From contig NZ_JAGGQG010000004.1 of NCBI RefSeq assembly GCF_018613415.1, positions 97,155 to 157,475 on the forward strand: DNA of 60,321 nucleotides, given 5' to 3'. Numbering within the stretch: the first letter of the stretch is position 1; each line of letters starts with the position of its first letter. This DNA is from Bacillus sp. ISL-18. Its GTDB lineage: Bacteria; Bacillota; Bacilli; Bacillales; Cytobacillaceae. The translations under genes were made by a program, and so were the position numbers. The notes below the pieces were generated by a model, which saw nothing but the letters and a program-made list of their open reading frames with translations, was not told the origin of the DNA and did no database searches. Shown here one piece after another: positions 43,246 through 51,990 of the stretch.

Positions 43246-43806
43246 CTATAACCGAAATCTCTCCTTAATCATGTTCGCCACTTCAATCGCACTTAACTTG
43301 GTATTGTTTATTTTCACATAATTTTCTTTGGTAATTTCTCCATCCAATGAATTTAACCGATACCTTTCCATTGATTCTTTTAAGTTGGCTTCAGACCATT
43401 CCACGTTTCTCTTGGTTGGCTTATGTTCAAGACGATGCGGGCTTCGATTTCGCTCAACTCGTTCCTTCAAATCTGCCTCAAGTTCAACAAAGTAAACAGT
43501 CCCGCCCTTTAATTCAAAAATCTCACAAACTTGACCGATGTAATCCCAATCTTCTTGAAGGTCAAATGCCCAAACATAGGTAAAGATTAGTCCATATAAG
43601 TTACTCTTAGAAACTGCCTCAAATATTTCCTGACGGAATAAACTAACTAGTCTATTCCCCTCTTTAGTGCCGTATTCAAAAAAGGGAGTAACTAATTCAA
43701 TCGTCATATGATTATGAAATAGTTTCAAGTCCGTTATTTTCTCCAACTCATGCCCAACTGTCATCTTACCAACTGCCTGCGGTCCAACTATCAGTACAAG
43801 TTTCAT
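43246..43806 (-). CDS. P-loop kinase-like AAA protein
   Basis: 186 residues with a Walker A motif at the N-terminus (LIVGPQAVGKMTVG, residues 5-18), the overall size of shikimate/gluconate-kinase-like P-loop enzymes, and a lid-like basic segment (NRSPHRLEHKPTKRN) around residue 120. It probably phosphorylates a small molecule; the substrate is unknown. No clear operon partners. Confidence 0.75.
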   Translation of the reverse strand: MKLVLIVGPQAVGKMTVGHELEKITDLKLFHNHMTIELVTPFFEYGTKEGNRLVSLFRQEIFEAVSKSNLYGLIFTYVWAFDLQEDWDYIGQVCEIFELKGGTVYFVELEADLKERVERNRSPHRLEHKPTKRNVEWSEANLKESMERYRLNSLDGEITKENYVKINNTKLSAIEVANMIKERFRL

Positions 43807-43965
43807 AAAATCTTCGACACTCCTATAACTATCTAGTTAATTCTCTTATTTCCCACAGTACCATTCTATCTTTCATTCTACTAACTATTTATCATTAAAT
43901 TCACCCATAAAACGACAGTGCAGCCTAAATTCAACCGTTCTCGACCTTTAAAAAGCAAGATATAA

Positions 43966-43993
43966 AGAAGCAAAAGAACCGTCCCTCTGCTCC
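43966..43993. repeat. REP half copy (right arm)
   Basis: GAAGCAAAAGAACCGTCCCTCTGCTCC, in the gap between the kinase-like and DJ-1/PfpI genes. Confidence 0.88.
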
Positions 43994-44014
43994 CTCTTAG
44001 CCTCTAGAAATATG

Positions 44015-44050
44015 CGAAAGGAGCCCAACATTAGTTAGGCTCCTTTCAAT
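44015..44050. terminator. Terminator hairpin of the DJ-1/PfpI gene
   Basis: GAAAGGAGCC(C)AACATTAGTT(A)GGCTCCTTTC, 2 nt past the stop codon. Confidence 0.75.
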
Positions 44051-44051
44051 A

Positions 44052-44576
44052 CTATCTTCGTTCTATTACATGAATAAATTCCCGCAGATAGTCTGGTAGA
44101 TCTGGTGGACGGCGGCTTGACACAAGATGTCCATCGGTTACAACAGGTTCGTCATACCAAATGGCCCCTGCATTTTCCATATCATCTCTTATACCAGGTG
44201 TACTCGTAACTTTTTTCCCGTTCAGGATTTTAGCTGAAATCAACACCCAGCCCGCATGACAAATTTGTCCAATTGCTTTCTCGCTCGCATTCATCTCCTG
44301 AATCAGCGTTAGCACTTCAGGAAAACGACGGAGCTTATCTGGTGCCCAGCCACCTGGAACTAGGATCGCATCATAATCCGCTGCTTTCACATCACCATAG
44401 GCGAAATCACTTTCCGCAGGCACACCATATTTCCCTATATATTTTTCCTTTGCTTTCTCTCCGGCAAGATGGACCACGGCCCCCTCTTCGCGAAGTCGTA
44501 AAATAGGATACCACAGCTCTAAATCTTCAAATTCATGATGGACTAAACTGATAACTTTCTTACCTTGTAATCGCAT
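44052..44576 (-). CDS. DJ-1/PfpI family protein (type 1 glutamine amidotransferase-like)
   Basis: About 174 residues: Rossmann-like fold with the nucleophile elbow GQICHAGWVL (Cys) followed by His, the conserved acid in HHEFEDLELWYP, and the C-terminal HLVSSRRPPDLPDYLREF typical of this group. PfpI-type enzymes include stress proteins, deglycase-like proteins and intracellular proteases; the activity cannot be decided. Start at 44576 has GGGGATTGGG upstream. Confidence 0.88.
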   Translation of the reverse strand: MRLQGKKVISLVHHEFEDLELWYPILRLREEGAVVHLAGEKAKEKYIGKYGVPAESDFAYGDVKAADYDAILVPGGWAPDKLRRFPEVLTLIQEMNASEKAIGQICHAGWVLISAKILNGKKVTSTPGIRDDMENAGAIWYDEPVVTDGHLVSSRRPPDLPDYLREFIHVIERR

Positions 44577-44626
44577 ATAACCCAATCCCCTTTCCTTAAT
44601 AATAAAAGCTGTAAATGCATACTCTT

Positions 44627-44690
44627 GGTTTGATTAAAAGTCAATCTCATGCACGGCTTATCGTGCATGTGAAAAAATGGCCGACAACTT
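44627..44690. repeat. AATCAAAC-type dispersed repeat, copy f (partial)
   Basis: GGTTTGATTAAAAGTC then a small hairpin ATGCACG-gctta-TCGTGCAT and GAAAAAATGGCCGAC. The left half of the palindrome is lost. Confidence 0.4.
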
Positions 44691-44778
44691 ATTCTAACAC
44701 TAACTGTTCATTCTATAATCTCATTTTGGCGTCGTAAGTGCGAGAAGAAGATATTCAAGGAAAAGACTCACCAGTATA

Positions 44779-44806
44779 AGGAAGCAAAAGAACCGTCCCT
44801 ATGCTC
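44779..44806. repeat. REP half copy (right arm)
   Basis: GGAAGCAAAAGAACCGTCCCTATGC in the 300-bp gap before the first YjcZ-like gene. The rest of this gap shows nothing but copy f and a sporulation-type promoter. Confidence 0.88.
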
Positions 44807-44846
44807 ACAAATTAGGGAAAGAGCCCTTCCATTTTAATTTTCTAGA

Positions 44847-44855
44847 CATATGTTA
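44847..44855 (+). promoter_or_regulatory. Sporulation-type -10 box
   Basis: CATATGTTA fits CATANNNTA (sigma-E/sigma-K), 34 bp before the YjcZ-like gene; -35 not clear. Confidence 0.4.
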
Positions 44856-44888
44856 TTAATGAATAAGTTTATAAAGGAGGTCTATTCA

Positions 44889-45020
44889 ATGTTTGGTTAT
44901 GGTGGTTTTGGTGGATATGGTGGCTGTGGCTACGGTGGTTTTGGATATGGCGGAGGTTTCGCTTTGATCGTCGTATTATTCATCTTGTTAATTATCGTAG
45001 GAGCAGTAATCTGTTTCTAA
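44889..45020 (+). CDS. YjcZ-family sporulation peptide 1
   Basis: 43 residues: a Gly/Tyr/Phe-rich N-terminal half ([12 protein letters not shown]...) followed by a single hydrophobic helix ([19 protein letters not shown]). This is the architecture of the YjcZ family of small sporulation proteins. AAAGGAGG precedes the ATG. It carries two Cys. The role is unknown beyond sporulation association; a spore-membrane peptide is likely. Confidence 0.9.
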   Translation: MFGYGGFGGYGGCGYGGFGYGGGFALIVVLFILLIIVGAVICF

Positions 45021-45028
45021 GATCTATG

Positions 45029-45060
45029 TAAAAAGCCCTTGAAAAAGGGCTTTTTTCATT
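45029..45060 (+). terminator. Terminator of YjcZ-like gene 1
   Basis: AAAAAGCCCTT-gaaa-AAGGGCTTTTTT directly after the gene. Confidence 0.9.
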
Positions 45061-45218
45061 GGAGACTTTCCTTTTATAGGTTGAAGTCTACGCCTTGAAT
45101 ATGGTTTTGGCTGGCTACACTTTAGAGTATGCAGTAGATGATTTAAATCCCCAAGGGGTTAAGCCTTATTTTATTTTAATGTAAATCAGCTCTTGTCCAT
45201 TCATCTTTACTTCTTAAA

Positions 45219-45292
45219 CATATGCTATTACTACACCAAACAAACATATTGTTTCTTCCCCCCGAAAACGTCTGCCAAGCAGGCGTTTTTAA
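45219..45292 (+). other. Orphan promoter-terminator pair between the YjcZ-like genes
   Basis: CATATGCTA (45219) fits a sporulation -10. About 45 bp later AAAACG(T)CTGC-caa-GCAG(G)CGTTTTT (45265-45291) is a good terminator. No gene lies between them, so a very short transcript is possible. The remainder of the 388-bp gap shows no gene. Confidence 0.35.
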
Positions 45293-45333
45293 CATTTAGG
45301 CAAATTCCTGATTTTGTCCTACCTAAGGACATT

Positions 45334-45369
45334 TGTCCAAACCATCTTTGCCTTCAAAAAATATACTAA
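45334..45369 (+). promoter_or_regulatory. Candidate sigma-K-like promoter of YjcZ-like gene 2
   Basis: ACC, then 16 bp, then AATATACTA, which is close to the sigma-K AC-N16-CATANNNTA pattern, about 40 bp before the gene. Confidence 0.4.
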
Positions 45370-45408
45370 AGTGAAATCAGATATCCGAAATGATTGGTGG
45401 TGAAAATA

Positions 45409-45546
45409 ATGGGCTGGTTCGGAGGATACGGCTTTGGCGGCTACGGTGGCTACGGCTACGGCGGTTACGGTTACGGCGGCAGCACTTTCGTGTTAATCGT
45501 TGTATTGTTTATTCTTCTTATTATTGTCGGTGCATCATTCTATTAA
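45409..45546 (+). CDS. YjcZ-family sporulation peptide 2
   Basis: 45 residues: [14 protein letters not shown] and further Gly-Tyr repeats, then the hydrophobic helix [18 protein letters not shown]. It is almost the same helix as in gene 1 ([12 protein letters not shown]), so the two are paralogues within 400 bp. The site GGTGGTGA precedes ATG. Confidence 0.9.
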   Translation: MGWFGGYGFGGYGGYGYGGYGYGGSTFVLIVVLFILLIIVGASFY

Positions 45547-45566
45547 TCCTGGTTAGAAACACGGGT

Positions 45567-45620
45567 AAACACAGGGACGGTTCTCCTGCTTCAGAAGCAA
45601 GAGAACCGTCCCTGTGATTT
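45567..45620. repeat. REP palindrome, full copy 14
   Basis: AAACACAGGGACGGTTCTCCTGC...AAGAGAACCGTCCCTGTGATTT. Lies 20 nt past YjcZ-like gene 2 and 54 nt past the YesL stop, marking the edge of the fructan cluster. Confidence 0.95.
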
Positions 45621-45673
45621 TTCCAGCTACAAACCGATGCTCCCCACCTCACTAAAATTTAGCTGAGTGTGGA

Positions 45674-46315
45674 TCAATTCCCGTTTTGAGGAAAATAGTT
45701 TGATTGAATCTTTGGCAATCTGCCAACCTTTTCTAGAGATATCATAGAAAACCGGAACGATATCATTGAGACTGGAACAACAATGACGAGAACTGTTAAT
45801 GGGGCATAAAAAAGCACCATCACAACCCCAATCCACATCAAGATAATCGCAAAAGTAGTCTTTCCGTCAATAACAGAAAACGTAAACGATTGTTTAACGA
45901 GGCCCCATCCCTTAGTTTGATAATGAACCAAAATGGAAAACAATAAAGCACTAGTCATCAGATATAAAATAAAAGCCGTGACTGTTATTACAATAAGTAC
46001 AACTTTTAAGTTACTTGGAACCAGCAAGAAAAAGTAAGCATCCAATAAAAGCAGCAGCCCAAGGAAGATCCATGGAGTTCCCACCATAAGCCCTTGTTTA
46101 AAAAACAACCGATATTCATGGATAAAACTCCGAATGACACTTTCATCCTTATAAAAATGCCACTTTCTAATGACCCCATACATGGCAGCAGTTGAAGGCC
46201 CAATGGTCATTACAGGCAGGGAACAGATCACCCATAATAAATTTAAAATGACGATGTTCGTCACAGTTTTCAAGAATACAGAGGTCTTTCCTTCCCAAGG
46301 ATTCATGGTAAACAC
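45674..46315 (-). CDS. YesL-like DUF624 membrane protein
   Basis: 213 residues, five or six hydrophobic segments, with the N-terminal LLWVICSLPVMTIGPSTAAMYGVIRKW signature of YesL/DUF624 proteins. These occur with YesM/YesN and sugar ABC importers and are thought to help the transport or sensing system; their mechanism is unknown. It is the last gene of the fructan operon, 6 nt from the GH32 gene. Confidence 0.88.
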   Translation of the reverse strand: MFTMNPWEGKTSVFLKTVTNIVILNLLWVICSLPVMTIGPSTAAMYGVIRKWHFYKDESVIRSFIHEYRLFFKQGLMVGTPWIFLGLLLLLDAYFFLLVPSNLKVVLIVITVTAFILYLMTSALLFSILVHYQTKGWGLVKQSFTFSVIDGKTTFAIILMWIGVVMVLFYAPLTVLVIVVPVSMISFRFSMISLEKVGRLPKIQSNYFPQNGN

Positions 46316-46321
46316 CCTTTC

Positions 46322-47752
46322 TTATTTCCAAGTAGATTCAAGATGATGCAGCTCTACATTTTCTAAAACAACTTCCCCATCCAAAACCTTGAACTCTAAG
46401 GTAAATTCGGAATCTAATGGAAAAAATAACTCTGTCATGACACTGCTACCCTGATTGACAAACAGCTCAATGGAAGTCTTATCGAGTATCAATGTAAAAT
46501 CATTGAACTCTGACACCGGCATCCGATCAACGCTGGCAAAATGCTCAGAAAAAGATACCTGGCCACTTTCCTTGCGATCGATCCGTACTTCTTTTCTTTC
46601 GGGATCAAAGACGATGCACAGCTGTTCCTGCTCTCCTCTAAAGGTGATTAAAAACTCGGAAGCCGTACTGTTCATCACATTCGCTTTCGCAAATAATGGG
46701 CGGTTATCCAATTCAACTTGATAGGTCTCACTAGACCTTAGAGTGATCGTTTCATTTGATACTGCCACTTTCTTAAATAATGAAAAAAGATCAATAGGGG
46801 ATTGAATTAAGGTGAACTCCCCATCAACCCGACGCAGGCCCAACTTCCTAGGTATCGACATAGCACTCCTAAACGGCTCAGATGGAACTTGATTGGCATA
46901 TTGCCAGTTACTCATCCAGCCAATCCAGATCGGTTCAGGATGATTACTCCATGTAACGGAAGCATAAAAATCACGGCCAAAATCAGCCCACTTCACAACC
47001 TCAGGACGCACATCACAAATAAACTCCATACCATCAAATTCGCCAACAAAATACTGGACAGCAGACCCTTCATTCGGCCCGCCTGGATTTATACTGACAA
47101 TCAAGACCCATTTCTTTTGATCTTCACCATCAACCTGCAGCTGGATTAAGTCTGGGCATTCCCACACTCCTCCATGTGCTCCATACTCACGGCCAAATTC
47201 AGAGAGAAGCCCCCAGTCAATCAGATTAGGCGATCCATAGAAACGAATGCAATCGCCACTCGCCAAGGACATCACCCATTTTCCTGACTCCTCATGCCAA
47301 AACACCTTCGGATCGCGGAAATCCTTTTGCCCTGGATTTGGAATAACCGGATTGCCTTCATACTTAACCCATGTTCTGCCTCGATCATTGGAATAAGCGA
47401 TACTTTGTTTTTCATTATCCTCCCCGTGGTGCGTAAAAATCGCAACTATCACATCTTCATCTGACGTCTTTAAGCCGCTTGTATTCTGCGCGTCAACGAC
47501 AGCACTACCTGAAAAAATCTGCCCTAACTCATCGGGATAAAGGGCGATCGGCAGCTCCTCCCAATGCAATAAATCTTTACTTACGGCATGGCCCCAATGC
47601 ATGGGCCCCCATACCATACTGTAAGGATGATATTGATAAAAAAGATGGTACTCTCCCTTGTAATACACCAAGCCATTCGGGTCATTCATCCAGTTTTCTT
47701 TTGGGCTGAAGTGATGCTGGGGCCGATATTGCTCATCATACATGTTGGACAC
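46322..47752 (-). CDS. Glycoside hydrolase family 32 (fructan/sucrose hydrolase)
   Basis: 476 residues. GH32 motifs are intact: nucleophile in WMNDPNG (D24), transition-state aspartate in FRDPKVF and the acid/base glutamate in VWECPDL. A five-bladed propeller is followed by a beta-sandwich. No signal peptide, so it cleaves imported sucrose, sucrose phosphate or fructo-oligosaccharides inside the cell. Its start overlaps the fructokinase gene end by 17 bp, indicating a coupled operon. The ABC importer (rather than a PTS) suggests non-phosphorylated fructo-oligosaccharides. Confidence 0.93.
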   Translation of the reverse strand: MSNMYDEQYRPQHHFSPKENWMNDPNGLVYYKGEYHLFYQYHPYSMVWGPMHWGHAVSKDLLHWEELPIALYPDELGQIFSGSAVVDAQNTSGLKTSDEDVIVAIFTHHGEDNEKQSIAYSNDRGRTWVKYEGNPVIPNPGQKDFRDPKVFWHEESGKWVMSLASGDCIRFYGSPNLIDWGLLSEFGREYGAHGGVWECPDLIQLQVDGEDQKKWVLIVSINPGGPNEGSAVQYFVGEFDGMEFICDVRPEVVKWADFGRDFYASVTWSNHPEPIWIGWMSNWQYANQVPSEPFRSAMSIPRKLGLRRVDGEFTLIQSPIDLFSLFKKVAVSNETITLRSSETYQVELDNRPLFAKANVMNSTASEFLITFRGEQEQLCIVFDPERKEVRIDRKESGQVSFSEHFASVDRMPVSEFNDFTLILDKTSIELFVNQGSSVMTELFFPLDSEFTLEFKVLDGEVVLENVELHHLESTWK

Positions 47753-48703
47753 CTCTAGTTATTTTTTCTAATTCCTCCAAAGTGGGTACGACACTGAATC
47801 CGCCCTTTATGGTCGTAGAATGGGCAGCAACTCGGTTGGCAAACTGGAGGATATCCGTTAAGTCCTGCTTTGTTAATTCACGGATTGGCTTATTTTTATC
47901 TAGATACTGATGCAGCACCGATGCCATGAAGCAATCCCCAGCCCCTGTCGTATCCACAGGCTGTACCGCATGTCCCTCTTCTTCAAGGACATGACCATTA
48001 CAAACGGCCAACGCACCTTCTTTTCCTTTTGTCATGAATAACAAAGGAATATGGTGGGTTTCGGTAAGTACTTGGGAAGCCATCAAGGTATCTTCTTCAT
48101 TCGTAATGAACTGTACTTCCTCATCCGAAATCTTCACGATATCTGCCCACTTAAACCCTTCAACCATCCACCTTTTTGCCTCATCTTGGTTATCCCATAA
48201 TAACGGACGATAATTCGGATCATAGCAGATGATTTTATGGTTTTCTTTTGCCACTCTCAATGCTTCCAAGGTTGCTTCTCGGGACGGATTATGAGTCAAA
48301 GAAAGCGAACCGAAGTGAAACAACTTAGCTTCACGAATCAAACTCCCATTTATTTCATCCTTCGTTAACAGCTGGTCCGCCCCAGGATTTCGGATAAAAT
48401 CAAAGGTTCGATTCTTATTCTCATCCAAAGATACAATCGCAACGGTTGTGGAGGCAGCGGCATCAGTCAATACAGAATCGGCATGGATATTTGCCCCTTT
48501 TACTTGTTTCTTCAGAAAAGCTCCAAAAGCATCGTTACCTACCTTTGGGATATAAGCAGTGGTGTGGCCCCACTTGGCTAAACCCGACAATACATTCACC
48601 GGCGCACCCCCAACCTTCGCTTCAAGGAAGGGGCTTCAGATGTATAATCGTTATGGGGGATTAAATCTATTAATAATTCCCCCAAGGAAACTATTTCGTA
48701 CAT
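47736..48703 (-). pseudogene. PfkB-family fructokinase with a frameshift near the N-terminus
   Basis: Starts at ATG 48703 with a strong GAAGGAGG site: MYEIVSLGELLIDLIPHNDY is a canonical fructokinase N-terminus. Near 48624 one base is missing. Read with one base inserted, the frame continues EAKVGGAPVNVLSGLAKWG, the expected PfkB motif, and then runs intact to the end with the C-terminal PVDTTGAGDCFMAS catalytic motif. The intact enzyme would be about 322 residues and would phosphorylate fructose released by the GH32 enzyme. As written, translation stops after about 35 codons. Either recent inactivation or an error at this base. Confidence 0.85.
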
Positions 48704-48720
48704 GCGTTTTTCCTCCTTCA

Positions 48721-49566
48721 TCATCCTTTCACCCCACTAGAAGTGATTCCCTGAACATAATAGCGTTGGAAAAATAGGAATATCAGAATGACTGGAATAG
48801 TTGTTAATGTTAGGGCAGCCATGATCTGTCCGTATTGGATGTTATTATCCGTGAATAGATACTGAATCCCAATTTGTACCGTTTGAATAGATTGATCGGT
48901 AGCTACAATAAGCGGCCACATAAAGTCACTCCAATGGGTAACAAAGGTTAGAATGGCTGCCGTAGCAAATACAGGTTTCGAATTTGGAACCACAATCTTG
49001 ATAAAGGTCTGCCAAGGTGTCGCCCCATCGATTTGGGCCGCTTCTTCCAACTCCTTTGGAAAGCCCATGAAAAACTGTCTAAATAGGAAGATATTAAAGG
49101 CGCTAGCGATAAACGGAACAATAAGTGCTGGAAATTGATTAATCCATCCCAATTTATTAACAACAATATAAAGAGGAATCAATACGCTCTCAAATGGCAC
49201 TACATATAAAGCAATAATAATCAATAAAACATAATCACTACCTGGAAATTTCAATTTGACGAGTGCATAGGCACAAATAGAATTAACAATGGTGCCAAGC
49301 AGGACAATCATTCCAACCGTGAATAAACTATTTCCCATAAAGTGAAAGAAATTAATATTGTCGGAGAATAGGATTTTTGAATAGTTATCAAAAGTCGTTT
49401 GTTTAGGGATAAACGCTTCAAATCCCATATCCTTAAAAATTAACGTTTCCGGTTTAATCGATGCGATTATCATCCAAAGGAGCGGGGAGATAAACAAAAA
49501 CCCAAGTACAAGAATGCTTATCGTAATACCCGTTTTTCCCAATCGCTTTTTCATACGGTTTGTCAT
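48721..49566 (-). CDS. Carbohydrate ABC transporter permease (MalG-like, fructan cluster)
   Basis: 281 residues, six transmembrane segments, with the EAA loop EEAAQIDGATPWQTFIKIVVP. It pairs with the permease encoded just upstream (15 nt). It ends 17 nt before the fructokinase start. Context indicates import of fructo-oligosaccharides. Confidence 0.93.
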   Translation of the reverse strand: MTNRMKKRLGKTGITISILVLGFLFISPLLWMIIASIKPETLIFKDMGFEAFIPKQTTFDNYSKILFSDNINFFHFMGNSLFTVGMIVLLGTIVNSICAYALVKLKFPGSDYVLLIIIALYVVPFESVLIPLYIVVNKLGWINQFPALIVPFIASAFNIFLFRQFFMGFPKELEEAAQIDGATPWQTFIKIVVPNSKPVFATAAILTFVTHWSDFMWPLIVATDQSIQTVQIGIQYLFTDNNIQYGQIMAALTLTTIPVILIFLFFQRYYVQGITSSGVKG

Positions 49567-49581
49567 CAGATAGCCACCCCT

Positions 49582-50505
49582 TTATTGTTTTAGTATTTTT
49601 TTAAGAATCATAGATGTAACAAGGACCACTAGGAAAAAGATGACCGCAATTGCTGAAGAATATCCAACATCACGGAACTGGAAACCATTTTCATAAAGCA
49701 TGAAAACTAACGTTTTAGTCGAATCACTAGGCCCTCCGTTGGTCATGACATACGGCTGGATGAATAAACGAAACGCCTGGATGGTGGTGATAATCAGCAC
49801 GAATCCAGTAACATGCTGAATAGACGGCAAAGTAACATTTCGAAACTTCTGCCATACATTAGCCCCATCGATTTCAGCTGCTTCGTATAACTCCTCTGGC
49901 ACATCCTTCAATCCCGCAAGAAAGATCATCATTTGAAATCCGGCAGCCTGCCAAATCGACATAAAGATAATCGAATTCATCGCTTGGTTTGGGCTTAACA
50001 AAAACGGCTGGTTTTTGATTCCGAAAAAGTTCAAAGTATGATTGATAAGCCCGTTATCCACGTTGTATAAGAAAGTCCATAAAATCGCCACAACGACCAT
50101 GGAGGTGACGACGGGGCTAAAGAAAAACACTCGGCCGAGAGAGGCTGCCTTTACCTTTTTATTTACCAGAATGGCCAAGAAAAGCGCTACTCCACATTGA
50201 AGCGGGACAACAAGAACGGTAAAGTATAATGTATTTTTCAATGCTGTGAAAAAGATTTTATCTTGAAATAGTCTTATATAATTATCTAAGCCTGTAAACA
50301 CCTTTTCATCCGGATTTAACATATTGTAGTTCATAAAGCTATACACAAATGCCAAGATCACTGGCAAAATCAAAAATGTAAACAATAAGGCTAAGGCTGG
50401 TAGAGAAAACAACACACCCAGCACTTTTTGCTGACGCTTGTACGTCATGTGGCTTTCACGTTTGTACTTGACCGGGCTTTCCCCTTTTCTAACGATTGTT
50501 TCCAT
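49582..50505 (-). CDS. Carbohydrate ABC transporter permease (MalF-like, fructan cluster)
   Basis: 307 residues, six transmembrane segments after a basic N-terminus, with EAA motif YEAAEIDGANVWQKFRNVTLP. AAGGTGG-type site before the ATG. Second subunit of the importer channel. Confidence 0.93.
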   Translation of the reverse strand: METIVRKGESPVKYKRESHMTYKRQQKVLGVLFSLPALALLFTFLILPVILAFVYSFMNYNMLNPDEKVFTGLDNYIRLFQDKIFFTALKNTLYFTVLVVPLQCGVALFLAILVNKKVKAASLGRVFFFSPVVTSMVVVAILWTFLYNVDNGLINHTLNFFGIKNQPFLLSPNQAMNSIIFMSIWQAAGFQMMIFLAGLKDVPEELYEAAEIDGANVWQKFRNVTLPSIQHVTGFVLIITTIQAFRLFIQPYVMTNGGPSDSTKTLVFMLYENGFQFRDVGYSSAIAVIFFLVVLVTSMILKKILKQ

Positions 50506-50522
50506 TTTTCACACCACCTTGT

Positions 50523-50555
50523 TTGAAAAAAGGCAATCAGATGATTGCCTTTTAT
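50523..50555 (-). terminator. Intra-operon terminator after the binding-protein gene
   Basis: AAAGGCAATC-atct-GATTGCCTTTTTT on the minus strand, between the binding protein and the permeases, parallel to the arrangement in the galactoside operon. Confidence 0.8.
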
Positions 50556-50562
50556 CTAGTTT

Positions 50563-51834
50563 TTATTTTTTTCGCGCAATTTCCTTGTCGACTTCATTCG
50601 CTACCTTATCTAACTCTTCTTTTACATTTCCGCCTAGGAAGATGTTTTGGACTGCCTGACCGTACTTTGTTGATAATACAGGGTAAGCAGTTGTTACAGG
50701 TCTTGGATGGGCCGTATTTAATACTTGATCCTTTAAGATGTTAAGAGGCGCTTCGTTCCATTCTGTCATTTCTTCAAAGGAAGACATACGTGCCGCCGGC
50801 TTATTATCTGCCTTAGCTAGTTTAATCACATTTTCCTTATTCAATAGGAAGTTTAGAAGAGTTGCCGCTTCTTTCTTATGCTTGGTATCCTTTGAAATCC
50901 CCCAGTTCCAATCACCTGATGGTGATACTTGTTCGCCATTATTGCTCTTAGGATAATAAGTGATGCCCCACTCCGTTTTCGGATAATCTTGTAGTTTTCT
51001 CCATTCCCAAGATCCCATTAACATCATCGCAGCCTTGCCTTCCTCAAATTCAGTAGGTTTAGGCTGTAAGTTGACTAGACCTTCTTTCGTAAACCTTTGA
51101 AGATACTTCAATGCTTCCACAGTTTTTGGTCCATTCACATAACCATCCGCTTTTGAACCATCTTTCGCGATAAAGCTTCCGCCATTACTCCAAACCGTTG
51201 GGCCTGAGAAGTAGATGATCCATTCACCATAATCGAGTGTCCAGTTGACACCATAAATGCCTTTCTTTTTATCTGTTAACTTTTTAGCAGCTTCATAGAA
51301 TTGATCCCATGTCCATGCATCTTCCAGCTTGCTAGGGGGTTGGATGCCCGCATCGGCTAGCATTTTTTTGTTATAAAACAAGGCCACAGTTGACTCAGTT
51401 GCTCCAACCGTGTATAACTTCCCATTATAAGTACCTTGAGTAATAATCGACTTGACGAAATCATCTTGATTTTCAACTAGACCATCAATTGGCTGGATAA
51501 TACCAGAGTCCGCATAGTTGGCGACATTCGGGCCATCCATTGCCACTAAATCAGGAAGTGTGTTACTTGTTGCGGCTGCAGAAACCTTATCTTCGTAGGC
51601 ATATTTATTACCCCTTGGGATAAGAGTTAGTTCCGCTTGAATTTTCCCTTTATATTTCTGATTGAATTGATTAATAATTTCTTTATATGCATCAGATGTG
51701 TCTCCCTTTGGATGCCATAAGGTTAATTTGACGACTCCATCGTCACCGCTTGAAGAGCTTTCCTTACTGCCACAAGCGCTTAGAATTCCTAGTAATAAAA
51801 CAACAGCCATACTAAGTGCTAAAAACTTTTTCAC
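50563..51834 (-). CDS. ABC transporter sugar-binding lipoprotein (fructan cluster)
   Basis: 423 residues with a lipoprotein signal peptide (lipobox LSAC at about residues 18-21) and a family 1 solute-binding fold. The Trp-rich ligand region includes SWEWRKLQDYPKTEWG and SGDWNWGIS. Binds the imported fructoside outside the membrane. Two cre-like sites lie just upstream. Confidence 0.93.
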   Translation of the reverse strand: MKKFLALSMAVVLLLGILSACGSKESSSSGDDGVVKLTLWHPKGDTSDAYKEIINQFNQKYKGKIQAELTLIPRGNKYAYEDKVSAAATSNTLPDLVAMDGPNVANYADSGIIQPIDGLVENQDDFVKSIITQGTYNGKLYTVGATESTVALFYNKKMLADAGIQPPSKLEDAWTWDQFYEAAKKLTDKKKGIYGVNWTLDYGEWIIYFSGPTVWSNGGSFIAKDGSKADGYVNGPKTVEALKYLQRFTKEGLVNLQPKPTEFEEGKAAMMLMGSWEWRKLQDYPKTEWGITYYPKSNNGEQVSPSGDWNWGISKDTKHKKEAATLLNFLLNKENVIKLAKADNKPAARMSSFEEMTEWNEAPLNILKDQVLNTAHPRPVTTAYPVLSTKYGQAVQNIFLGGNVKEELDKVANEVDKEIARKK

Positions 51835-51866
51835 CTAATTTTCCCCCTTTTATCTTGTTCTTCGTC

Positions 51867-51916
51867 ATAAAGCGCTTCCATGTGTATAGAATAAAATAAA
51901 TGAACCGCTTTCAAAA
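51867..51916 (-). promoter_or_regulatory. Two cre-like sites upstream of the fructan import operon
   Basis: On the minus strand ATGGAAGCGCTTTAT (near 51881) and TTGAAAGCGGTTCAT (near 51915) each match WTGNAANCGNWNNCW with one mismatch. They suggest CcpA repression of the importer. Confidence 0.5.
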
Positions 51917-51959
51917 TGCGGTATTCTTCTTATCAATGTTTAAATTTTTACTTTCTCAA

Positions 51960-51990
51960 CAAAAAGAGCCTCTCAAATGTTTGAGAGGTT
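51960..51990 (-). terminator. Terminator of the sensor/regulator operon
   Basis: AACCTCTCAAA-CA-TTTGAGAGG(CT) then CTTTTTG on the minus strand, overlapping the response-regulator stop. Confidence 0.8.
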
